Source: Paraburkholderia sp. BCC1884
GTDB lineage: Bacteria > Pseudomonadota > Gammaproteobacteria > Burkholderiales > Burkholderiaceae
DNA length: 64,000 bases
Assembly: GCF_900996225.1 (NCBI RefSeq)
Contig: NZ_CAAJGL010000068.1
Location: forward strand, 1,488,001 to 1,552,000
Reading direction: 5' to 3'
This document shows, piece after piece, positions 56,992-63,583 of this stretch. Within the stretch, counting starts at the first letter, position 1. Every line of letters begins with the position of its first letter. The notes beneath the pieces are model-generated. The model had not been told where the DNA came from, did no database searches, and saw nothing but the letters and a program-made list of their open reading frames with translations. Both the position numbers and the translations under genes were made by a program.

Positions 56992-57330
56992 ATGACAAAC
57001 GGATCCGGGGCGAACACGGGCGAGCGCGAGCTGCAGTCGCAGGCTCTGCAGGCTTTATCGGAGTATCTGGAGTTGTCGCTCGACGCGGGGGCGAGTCTGA
57101 TCGTGATGCGCCACGCAAGCGACACGGCCACGCTTTACGTGGGCGACGCATCGGCGCCGCGCGAGGAATTGAAGCGACGCGGCACGATTCCGGCGCCGCT
57201 TGCGAACGCCATCCTCGATGCGACGCGAGCGGGCATGAACCAGCTTGAAATCGACGGCAAGACGTATCGGTTCTTTCGCAGCTTTACCCATATGGACGAT
57301 TTGGCGGCGGTCGTGTTTTCTTCGACCTAG
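56992..57330 (+). CDS. Hypothetical protein
   Basis: This 112-residue protein begins MTNGSGANTGERELQSQALQ and contains AGASLIVMRHASDTATLYVG and MNQLEIDGKTYRFFRSFTHM. GGAGAAGG precedes ATG 56992. The mixture of helix and strand suggests a compact soluble domain. I do not recognise a family. It converges on the next minus-strand gene. Confidence 0.65.
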   Translation: MTNGSGANTGERELQSQALQALSEYLELSLDAGASLIVMRHASDTATLYVGDASAPREELKRRGTIPAPLANAILDATRAGMNQLEIDGKTYRFFRSFTHMDDLAAVVFSST

Positions 57331-57353
57331 CGGACCTGACGCACCTGGCGGGT

Positions 57354-57698
57354 TTAAAGCGCTTCCTGGCAAAGCGTCATCATGCGCTGAACCATGGTGC
57401 TCGACTCGTTGAGTTCCATCTCGCTGGTGAAGAGCGCGTTCACGCTCGACAACCGCACCGCGACGCCGGCTTCGAGCAGGTCCTGGCGGGCAATCTTCAG
57501 CGCGAGCTGGCCGATGCGGACCCGGTCCAGCCAGTTCATTTCCAGGCGATTTTTCTTCAGCCAGCGGCGGCACGATTCGACGACATGGTCCACGCGCCAC
57601 TCGTTCGTCAAGGCGTAGGAGGCCGCTGCAATCGCGACCAGCAAACATAGCAGGTCGGGACGCGCACTTTCTCGCTCGTTGAATTCCGGTTTGATCAT
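57354..57698 (-). CDS. Hypothetical protein beside the island
   Basis: This 114-residue protein (MIKPEFNERESARPDLLCLL) has one hydrophobic stretch (LLCLLVAIAAASYAL), a basic middle (CRRWLKKNRLEMNWLDRVRI) and a C-terminal helix (SEMELNESSTMVQRMMTLCQ). A GTG at 57716 would add six residues. No family is recognised. It is the chromosomal gene next to the left end of the island, 120 bases before the first TGTCAT. Confidence 0.6.
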   Translation of the reverse strand: MIKPEFNERESARPDLLCLLVAIAAASYALTNEWRVDHVVESCRRWLKKNRLEMNWLDRVRIGQLALKIARQDLLEAGVAVRLSSVNALFTSEMELNESSTMVQRMMTLCQEAL

Positions 57699-57821
57699 GG
57701 CTGTCGGCTTGCCCACTGCAATTTAAGCGAACTCAACACATGTGGCCAAAGGCGGATGATTCAATACGTCCGCAATTCGGCCCTGTTTAAGATTGGTGTT
57801 TATACCGGATTCGAAAACGCC

Positions 57822-58247
57822 TGTCATTTTGACAGTGCTGGCTCGCAGACAAAAACTGTCCCATGCATGCGCTTTAAGTAGTTGATAATTATGTGATTGT
57901 AAAAAATGCATGTTGCGATTGTTGCAAACAAAACTGGCCTGCTTCGCGTCGTGGAAAACTTCGTGGGCGCAAACGAAATCTGTCCTGTGAAATGCAATCA
58001 ATATTGTCCTGACGGCGCAAGGAGCACTCGACAGCTACACGGGTTCCGAAGAGGCGAAGAGTTTCGTCGGGCCAACTTATATAGCAACAAGAAAAAAGAG
58101 GACCGCCCAAAATTTGGGCGGTCCTCTTTTTAAACTGCAACTGCGATGATGACGCCTCAGCGTCCCGCTTTCATCCTGCCTGCCATGCTTCGGCAAGAAG
58201 CGAGGTTTGTTTCCTCATCTCCATAACGGCAGCAAAAACCTTGTCCC
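57822..58247 (+). repeat. Left end of the island: repeated motif array
   Basis: After the tip TGTCATTTTGACAG, five related sites follow in the same orientation: CGCAGACAAAAACTGTCCC (57844-57862), TTGCAAACAAAACTGGCC (57922-57939), CGCAAACGAAATCTGTCC (57968-57985), TGCAATCAATATTGTCC (57993-58009) and a more diverged GGCAGCAAAAACCTTGTCCC (58228-58247). A consensus is YGCAAnCRAAA-YTGTCC. No gene is supported between 57699 and 58272. Confidence 0.65.
58093..58131. terminator. Very strong bidirectional hairpin in the island left end
   Basis: A near-perfect 19-base stem spans 58093-58111 and 58113-58131, flanked by A-runs on the left and T-runs on the right, with CGCCCAAA at its centre. It could stop transcription from either side and insulate the island cargo from the flank. 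Confidence 0.85.
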
Positions 58248-58272
58248 ATCTTTTTGACACCCGACAGTTTTG

Positions 58273-58545
58273 CTAGAACGAACTGACAGCCGAGGTCGTT
58301 CCAGGTTGCGAGTTCACGGAGGCCCAACCGACGCCGGTTGCGAGCTTCGTCAAAATTGCCCCGATGAACGCGCGCGCTTCACTGCCGCTCCTTACTCGGG
58401 AACCAGACGGAAATAAGTGTTCGATAGCTGCCCACTCGTCATTCGATAGTTCCCAACCGGCAGGCCCTTCGATAAGGTCCCCTTGCGGCAACTTTGCGTT
58501 TTTGGTCGACAGTTTTGGCAAGATAGAAACGTAGAGTACGCGCAT
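58273..58545 (-). CDS. Short protein resembling the N-terminus of IS5-type (DUF4096) transposases
   Basis: This 90-residue protein contains GWELSNDEWAAIEHLFPSGS followed by ARAFIGAILTKLATGVGWAS. This resembles the DUF4096 HTH segment (L-T/S-D-x-x-W-x-x-I-E-x-L-x-P, then x-A-I-L-x-x-L-x-T-G) that begins many IS5-group transposases. The protein stops where the catalytic domain would start, so it is a fragment, or a stand-alone DNA-binding protein. It lies inside the island. Similarity is from motif memory; a search would settle it. Confidence 0.5.
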   Translation of the reverse strand: MRVLYVSILPKLSTKNAKLPQGDLIEGPAGWELSNDEWAAIEHLFPSGSRVRSGSEARAFIGAILTKLATGVGWASVNSQPGTTSAVSSF

Positions 58546-58705
58546 AAGGTCGGCCAGTAGTTACAGCAAGTTCTCTGACAACATAAGCGGAGCAGCCAAA
58601 ACTCGGCGGCTCGCTAGCGACGAAATCCAGACCAAGCTGACAAACAGCAAAGTAACCGCAGCCACGCGAAGCGAAAACGTTGACCATCAGGAGCAGTTGC
58701 AGTGA
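58535..58705 (+). other. Short open frame upstream of the first paralogue, with overlapping stop
   Basis: This 56-codon frame (58535-58705) has no ATG, GTG or TTG start before its last codons, so it is probably the 3' remnant of a longer gene. Its TGA overlaps the GTG start of the first paralogue as GTGA. The middle, AAKTRRLASDEIQTKL, is clearly related to the segment SAKTRWLATDEVQSKV upstream of the second paralogue. Confidence 0.5.
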
Positions 58706-59805
58706 GCGAGAAGATGAAGCTGTTTGACATGCAAGACGACGACGTGCGGCGTCAAGTCTTCTGGATGCTGAAGCGGCTCAGCAGCTATGCTCTATGGAAA
58801 CGCAAGCGCGACGCATGGGAGGTGTTCGCGCACGCGTACGAAGCCGCGGTAAAGAACTGGCCGAAGAGCCAGCCAGAACAAATGGACCCCGATACACTGC
58901 CCCGAATTTACGAGGTGCTGAGCCTCTATAACGAAGGGGTGTCGGAGCTGGCGAAGGGCCATCGATTTGTGTGGCGTGTGGAAGAGCCCCTTTCTCTCGC
59001 AATCGACAAGGCCGGCACAATTTCTCGCTACTTTTATACGGACCCAGACTATTGGGAACGCGGCATGCAACTGGCGCCCTATCCGCCACCCGTGGAAGCG
59101 CTTCACAAGCTGATGCAGGCAAGCGAGTTTAAGGGGGAGTACGCGCCCACCGAAGTTCCTGACGCGCCGCATATGACTGCCCGTTGCCCGACCCCGGGGA
59201 GTCTCCTGAATCCAGGGGCCTATAAATTCGCGTTCTACGAGCTTCCTTACCCCGTTTTACCCGCCGACCTTCCCGACGTGCCCGTCGGAACCGACCTCAT
59301 TGTTCGCTCGGGGCAGCGCGTGCCGAAGGATGGCATATGGGAACCCGTCAGGGCGGAACGCGAGAAGGCGTTCGGCATCGTACCCTTGGGCGTCAAAAAA
59401 ACAGCGAACAACGGCTGCTTCAACTATCTGGTCGCCAATGGGAAAGCGCCCCATATCGATGAGTGGAACGTGACGCAGGCGCGAGCCGACCGTGTCGGAA
59501 CCTATTGGCGCCTTCTGTGGGAGGATGTCCGATATAAGGACGACGGCATCCCAGACGAGTCCGAATATTTCCTTGAACGCGAAAAAGGTTCCGAAGCTGC
59601 CGTACAGGAACAACTCGCTGGCGAAATTGAAGTCCGAACAGACGACGTTTGCCCGGTATCCGGTACGTGGGAAGCAAAGGAATTTGACGCTCACCGTATC
59701 GAGGCGTTGAAGGGCAAGGTCATGCCGGATGTTCTAGCCAGCGCGCCTGGTTCGGGCGAGCGCCGTGTTCACTGGGTCACATGGCGTCTCGTCAGACGTG
59801 CGTGA
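58702..59805 (+). CDS. Imm71/Imm72-like immunity protein (paralogue 1)
   Basis: This 367-residue protein is one of a tandem pair. It is helix-rich at the N-terminus (RRQVFWMLKRLSSYALWKRK, then AHAYEAAVKNWP), with YWERGMQLAPYP and a beta-rich C-terminal half: DGIWEPV, NNGCFNYLVANGKAPHI, TYWRLLWEDVRYKD and the ending DVCPVSGTW-x(n)-GKVMPDVLA-x(n)-VHWVTWRLV. The C-P-x-S-G-x-W and WRL features match Imm71/Imm72-type polymorphic-toxin immunity proteins as I remember them. No toxin gene is adjacent. GTG 58702 is used, with AGGAG 8 bases upstream. Confidence 0.65.
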   Translation: MSEKMKLFDMQDDDVRRQVFWMLKRLSSYALWKRKRDAWEVFAHAYEAAVKNWPKSQPEQMDPDTLPRIYEVLSLYNEGVSELAKGHRFVWRVEEPLSLAIDKAGTISRYFYTDPDYWERGMQLAPYPPPVEALHKLMQASEFKGEYAPTEVPDAPHMTARCPTPGSLLNPGAYKFAFYELPYPVLPADLPDVPVGTDLIVRSGQRVPKDGIWEPVRAEREKAFGIVPLGVKKTANNGCFNYLVANGKAPHIDEWNVTQARADRVGTYWRLLWEDVRYKDDGIPDESEYFLEREKGSEAAVQEQLAGEIEVRTDDVCPVSGTWEAKEFDAHRIEALKGKVMPDVLASAPGSGERRVHWVTWRLVRRA

Positions 59806-59820
59806 ACGCCTGACGCATAG

Positions 59821-59943
59821 TCGGCAAAAACACGGTGGCTCGCGACGGACGAAGTGCAGAGCAAGGTCACGCAGACGAACAGTGTGAAGAGGGCTGCAGT
59901 GCGAACTGACGCAAATCTCGAGACGCAACGGCGACATGTATGA
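59821..59943 (+). other. Short open frame upstream of the second paralogue, with overlapping stop
   Basis: This 40-codon frame begins after a TAG at 59818-59820 and ends with a TGA that overlaps the ATG of the second paralogue (ATGA). It reads SAKTRWLATDEVQSKV near the start. It has the same relation to the second paralogue as the frame at 58535-58705 has to the first, so the intergenic unit is duplicated with the gene. It lies in the same frame as the preceding gene, after two stops. Confidence 0.5.
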
Positions 59944-61025
59944 TGAAGCAATGCGACATGCAGGACAATTTAACTCGCCGTCAAGTTTTCTGGTTGCTTC
60001 AGAGGCTGACAAGCTATGCGCTCTGGAAAAAGAAGCGTGACGCGTTCGCCATTTTTGCAGACGAGTACGAAATCGCCGTCAAGACGTGGCCAGAGGGCGA
60101 CCCGGAGTACATGCCGGCTGACAACCTGTCGACCATCTACGAGATTCTGGGCCTATACGACAAGGGCCTGGAGCAGATCGCGCGTGGATATCGTTTCATT
60201 TGGAAAGATGGTCAACCGTTGAAACTCGCGGTCAATCGCTACTATCACCTTTGCCAGTATTTCTTTCCCCACCCCTCGTATTGGGAGCGAGGCGCTCAGT
60301 TGGCTCCATATCCACGCAAGGTGGATAGACTTGCCCGATTGATGCGTGCATCCGAGTTCCAGATGGAGCAAGCGCCTTTCGAGGTTACTGCATCAAACGA
60401 CAATTTTGCTCAGTTGCAGTCGGCGACTTTACTCCTGGACCCGGACCGCTATAAATACCAGTTCTACGAATTGGACTACCCCGTTTTCCCACCATCACTT
60501 CCGGAAATCCCTGGCCCCCTCGGTCTGGTAGTCGAGTCCGGTGACGAGGTCACTGCCGACGGTATCTGGGAGCCCGTAAAAATTAGTCGCGGTAAGGTGC
60601 TAGGACTGCTATCGGTCGGTGAGAAGACGGAAGAAAACAATGGCTGCTTCAACTATTTGGTCAAAGGGACTCACGCGCCGAATATCAAAGGACGGCCTGA
60701 CCCACTCACTTTGCGGTCTGCCGTCACGAGTACCCACTGGCGTCTATTGTGGGAAGACACGCGATACAAGGATGGGGTGATTACGGACGAGTCACAGTAT
60801 TTCCTCGTTGCGAAGAGCGAAGATGCACCCACTGAGCTTGCTGACGTTCCAGACGTCAAGACCGGGGACATGTATCCGGTTTCTGGAGTGTGGTGTGCAG
60901 AAAAATACGTAGACTCGTCTATTCACATAGTCGCAGGAGCGGTGATGCCGGACCTGATGGTCGCAGATAACTTGGGCGAGAGGAAAGTGCATTGGGTGGC
61001 CCGGCACCTGGTCAAGAGAACATGA
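59940..61025 (+). CDS. Imm71/Imm72-like immunity protein (paralogue 2)
   Basis: This 361-residue paralogue of the preceding gene is roughly half identical by eye. Shared blocks are RRQVFWLLQRLTSYALWKKK, YWERGAQLAPYP, DGIWEPVK, NNGCFNYLVKGTHAPNI, HWRLLWEDTRYKD and the MYPVSGVW-x(n)-GAVMPDLM-x(n)-VHWVARHLV ending. The two copies diverge most in the middle (residues ~130-185), where a cognate toxin might be recognised. ATG 59940 or 59943 is possible; no strong ribosome site is visible, so translation may depend on coupling to the short upstream frame. Its strength as an immunity protein is unproven. Confidence 0.65.
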   Translation: MMKQCDMQDNLTRRQVFWLLQRLTSYALWKKKRDAFAIFADEYEIAVKTWPEGDPEYMPADNLSTIYEILGLYDKGLEQIARGYRFIWKDGQPLKLAVNRYYHLCQYFFPHPSYWERGAQLAPYPRKVDRLARLMRASEFQMEQAPFEVTASNDNFAQLQSATLLLDPDRYKYQFYELDYPVFPPSLPEIPGPLGLVVESGDEVTADGIWEPVKISRGKVLGLLSVGEKTEENNGCFNYLVKGTHAPNIKGRPDPLTLRSAVTSTHWRLLWEDTRYKDGVITDESQYFLVAKSEDAPTELADVPDVKTGDMYPVSGVWCAEKYVDSSIHIVAGAVMPDLMVADNLGERKVHWVARHLVKRT

Positions 61026-61042
61026 CAATCTTCCGGGGGTAG

Positions 61043-61285
61043 GGGAGCGAGTTTCCGCCTGTTCTTATCAAGGGCACGTTTGAAGCGCGTCAGCCCTTTC
61101 GAGTCTGCACTTTCGTCTGGCGCACAGTTTTCGAACTGCAACGGGAATGGGCAGAGAAGCAATAGGGACGGCTTAAAACGGTTGACGAGTTCGGCTAGGA
61201 CCGCTTGTGCGAGGAGTACGCCGAGTCCGGTCCCGCGCAGCTCTTGGTTTACTTCGAGCCGTTCAAAGTGAAGAACCGGCCCTAA
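61043..61285 (+). pseudogene. Decayed coding fragment after the second paralogue
   Basis: The frame from 61043 to a TAA at 61285 reads like protein but contains two internal TAG stops. Coherent pieces are PPVLIKGTFEARQPFRVCTF, then WRTVFELQREWAEKQ, stop, GRLKTVDEFG, stop, DRLCEEYAESGPAQLLVYFE. I do not recognise the family. The composition is natural and unlike a shadow frame. It may be a decayed toxin or immunity gene of the island; this cannot be told. Confidence 0.4.
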
Positions 61286-61651
61286 CTCAAAACGTCTGTC
61301 ACCCCGCTTCCGGTTGCCTCGATGAGGGCGGATGCTAGCCGCTCAAGCGAGGCCGACATTGCGTCGCATGCGTACCAGAGTTCGCTGTCGTCAAGTTCCT
61401 GTCCCCCGTCGTCGAGAAGGTCGAAGCGCATCCAGCAGGCCGGGGTGCGGTTTTGGGGCAAAGTGGCGTACGCGCGAATTCTTCTGATGCGAGGACTTCT
61501 CGTCCCATTGATTTCGCGACACCGAGTAGCGGATAACTGCACCTGTCGACGGCTCAAGGATTTTTCGCGTTGACGATGGCATCGGGCCATAGTCGGTATA
61601 AAAACCTCGGAATCCTGGTTCACGAGGCCACTCATTGGTGTTATCGGCCAC
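61282..61651 (-). pseudogene. Frameshifted small gene
   Basis: A minus-strand frame from ATG 61651 (MADNTNEWPREPGFRGFYTD to NQWDEKSSHQKN) reads well for about 60 codons, then deteriorates. The adjacent frame is good from about 61475 to the stop at 61282 (RAYATLPQNRTPACWMRFDL, then QELDDSELWYACDAMSASLE). Joining them gives one protein of about 125 residues, so a single-base frameshift near 61465-61485 is likely. It may be a true mutation or a sequencing error. No family is recognised. Confidence 0.5.
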
Positions 61652-61895
61652 GCGAAGCCCAATCGTTGAATGAGAATGTTCGTGTCGGCTGTGGCGATTC
61701 TATCAATCGGACAACCGTCCGGAAGCGCTTACGTCGATGCTTCATGGGTTCCCGACCTGTTGTTTCGGCTGGGGTCGGCGGGGAGCTTTTTTCGATGGGT
61801 AGGTGGTCCATTGACCATACTGTCGAAAGCATGCCGCCGTACCGTGAATTGCTCGCCTTATTATCCCAGTCGAAAGGCGCCTAACATTGTGTCCG

Positions 61896-62147
61896 ATGAG
61901 CAGCGACCATGTCGGCGTGGTTTTTTCGTTCGGAGAAGCAAAAGCGCGTCTCACAACTATTTCGGTGCGCGACGGTGCGCACCGTTTTTTGAGCGAATCA
62001 TTTGTTGTACCCATCGAGATGCGCGGTGTACCAACAAAATATAATCAATTCAATGAGTCGCAGGTGTTTTTTGTTGGGCCAGAAATTGTTTGCGACGCAT
62101 GTGTTCGGGGCCAACTTTGTTTGCAACTCGAAGAGCTAAGCCCTTGA
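61896..62147 (+). CDS. Possible small hypothetical protein in the island
   Basis: This 83-residue frame from ATG 61896 (MSSDHVGVVFSFGEAKARLT, then RFLSESFVVPIEMRGVPTKY) ends at 62147. Codon choice is plausible but lower in GC than the rest of the window. Coherent-looking fragments of other frames occur at 61670-61895 (for example AYVDASWVPDLLFRLG and RWSIDHTVESMPPYRELLAL), so the whole stretch may be decayed coding sequence. No ribosome site is convincing. Confidence 0.3.
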   Translation: MSSDHVGVVFSFGEAKARLTTISVRDGAHRFLSESFVVPIEMRGVPTKYNQFNESQVFFVGPEIVCDACVRGQLCLQLEELSP

Positions 62148-62323
62148 TTCGTTGTGATTTTGCTTTGTCACGTGCAGCGCGACCCGGAGCAAACAACTCG
62201 TTGTAAAAAGTGCAACGGCCAAAAACGCGGTATCCGCACCGCAGTTCGGGACATCTCCGTCTGCCGCAAGTCCTCGGTAAATCAACTCGTTAGCACCGGC
62301 GTCCAACAAAGTGACCTTGAGCT

Positions 62324-62404
62324 GGGACAGATTCGATTGCGAAAAATCCGCCGGGACAAGTTTGATTGCGTCAGGACAAGTATCGTTTGGCCGTCACCAT
62401 GACA
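62324..62404 (-). repeat. Right end of the island: repeated motif array
   Basis: Three sites point inward: GGGACAGATTCGATTGCG (62324-62341), GGGACAAGTTTGATTGCG (62353-62370) and AGGACAAGTATCGTTTGG (62373-62390). They are the reverse complement of the motif seen at the left end. The tip CCGTCACCATGACA (62391-62404) is the inverted counterpart of TGTCATnnTGACnG at the left. Confidence 0.65.
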
Positions 62405-62438
62405 GCACGCCCCTGTTGGAGGCCATACCCCCGGTGGT

Positions 62439-62452
62439 AACATTTGTTGTCA
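62439..62452. promoter_or_regulatory. AACATTTGTTGTCA site upstream of the RpiR regulator
   Basis: This 14-base sequence is the exact reverse complement of TGACAACAAATGTT at 63424-63437, which lies upstream of the aminotransferase gene. It is 75 bases before the regulator's start. It is a candidate operator for the RpiR-family protein. Confidence 0.55.
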
Positions 62453-62459
62453 TCCGTAT

Positions 62460-62514
62460 CGGTCGCACATCGGCCGCACATCGGCCGCACATCAGTCGCT
62501 CATCAGTCGTTCAC
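62460..62514. repeat. Five 11-base tandem units before the RpiR gene
   Basis: Units such as CGGCCGCACAT and CAGTCGCTCAT repeat five times in 62460-62514, just before the start at 62527. Units 2 and 3 are identical. The array occupies the leader and could affect ribosome access or promoter spacing. Confidence 0.7.
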
Positions 62515-62526
62515 CCGGACCATCGC

Positions 62527-63381
62527 ATGCCAGACAGTTTCGACCAGCTCGCCGCCCTGATCCGGGCGCGCTTCTCCGAACTGAGTCCGCAATTCCAGAT
62601 GGGCGCGGGTTTTCTGCTCGATCATCCCGACGAGGTCGCGGTTTCGTCCATGCGCAAAGTGGCGGAACGCGCGCAGGTGCAACCGGCTTCGCTCGTGCGG
62701 CTGTCGCAACAACTGGGCTTTCCCGGCTGGAACGAGTTGCGCAACCTGTTCGTCGCGCGAGTGCGCACGCGGCCCGAACCGCTCACGAGTCGCGCGCGTT
62801 CGCTGGTCAAGTCGAAAGATGCACTCGCGAACGATCTGCTGGTCGCGCAACAACATAATCTCGATGTCACCGCCGCGCACAACGGTCGGGTGATCGTGGA
62901 AACGGCGCGTCTGTTGCGGCGCGCGCCGCACGTCCACGTGGCGGGCTTCCGTTCGTGCTATGCGGTGGCTTTCGGTCTCGTCTACGGCTACCGGCTGTTC
63001 CGTCCTTCCGTGTCGCTGCTCAACGGCGAAGCGGGCACGCTGGAAATGCAGTTGCGCACGGTCGAGCGTGACAGCGCCACCATCGTGATCAGTTTCGCGC
63101 CGTATTCGGTGGAGGCGGCGCGCGTCGCCGAGGCTGCGCTGGAAAAAGGCAGCAAGCTGATTGCCATCACCGACAGCGCGGTCTCGCCGATCGCCCTGAA
63201 TGCGGACAAGGTGCTGATTTTCTCGCACGAAAGCCCGTCGTTCTTCCCCTCGCTGGTCGCGGCCACGGCGATTGCCGAATCGCTGGTAGCCCATCTGCTC
63301 GCGCTCGAAGGCGCGCACGCCGTCGACCAACTCGCCATCGCCGAACAATCTCTGCACGCGAAGGGCGCCTACGTGCCTTGA
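62527..63381 (+). CDS. MurR/RpiR-family transcriptional regulator
   Basis: This 284-residue protein has an N-terminal HTH_6 domain (FLLDHPDEVAVSSMRKVAER, then VQPASLVRLSQQLGFPGWNE) and a C-terminal SIS sugar-phosphate-binding domain (HVHVAGFRSCYAVAFGLVYG, ATIVISFAPYSVEAARVAEA). Members sense phosphosugars or related metabolites. ATG 62527 (MPDSFDQL) is preferred over a longer reading that runs across the island end. It lies upstream of a class III aminotransferase gene, and both have the same 14-base motif in front. Confidence 0.85.
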   Translation: MPDSFDQLAALIRARFSELSPQFQMGAGFLLDHPDEVAVSSMRKVAERAQVQPASLVRLSQQLGFPGWNELRNLFVARVRTRPEPLTSRARSLVKSKDALANDLLVAQQHNLDVTAAHNGRVIVETARLLRRAPHVHVAGFRSCYAVAFGLVYGYRLFRPSVSLLNGEAGTLEMQLRTVERDSATIVISFAPYSVEAARVAEAALEKGSKLIAITDSAVSPIALNADKVLIFSHESPSFFPSLVAATAIAESLVAHLLALEGAHAVDQLAIAEQSLHAKGAYVP

Positions 63382-63423
63382 ATTTCAGCTGGTCAGTAAC
63401 AGCTGGATCACGCGCGCCTCATT

Positions 63424-63437
63424 TGACAACAAATGTT
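63424..63437. promoter_or_regulatory. TGACAACAAATGTT site upstream of the aminotransferase gene
   Basis: The sequence contains ACAACAAATGTTGT (63425-63438), a near-perfect palindrome, and is identical (inverted) to the site at 62439-62452. It stands about 150 bases before the aminotransferase start. Confidence 0.55.
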
Positions 63438-63583
63438 GTTTAAAAGTATAAATGCGTACCGATTGTTGAATGTGTCCGATTCGTGGCGTCGAAGCGGTGC
63501 GCATTCGACAGCTTCATCATCTATTCGATATCGGGCCCTCACGGCGCCTGCGCGGCGACCGTCATCTTCAGGAAAACGCAATC

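Larger units (their letters stand above)
57822..62404. mobile_element. Candidate 4.6-kb transposon-like island with multi-motif inverted ends
   Basis: The boundaries are inferred from the terminal TGTCATTTTGACAG (57822-57835) and, inverted, CCGTCACCATGACA (62391-62404), and from repeated motifs inside each end. Motifs point inward from both ends, as in IS21/Tn7/Tn5053-type elements, where a DDE transposase binds several copies. ACGCC lies directly left of the left tip and also right of the right tip after two extra bases (62405-62406), a possible but imperfect target duplication. Cargo: a transposase-like fragment, two paralogous genes and broken genes. No complete transposase, helper ATPase or integrase is visible. 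Base composition is less GC-rich than the flanks. Not experimentally known. Confidence 0.6.

Noticed and set aside
57723..58001. A 92-codon minus-strand frame in the island left end
   Set aside because: It overlaps the repeated motifs of the end, has unnatural composition and lacks a ribosome site.
59803..59943. Stop-codon readthrough extension of paralogue 1 into the short frame
   Set aside because: Two stops (TGA and TAG) lie between, and the frame matches the one before paralogue 1, so it is better explained as part of a duplicated unit.
61570..62044. Two overlapping plus-strand frames in the island
   Set aside because: Only parts of each look like protein. They may be decayed sequence, but neither frame can be supported as a gene.
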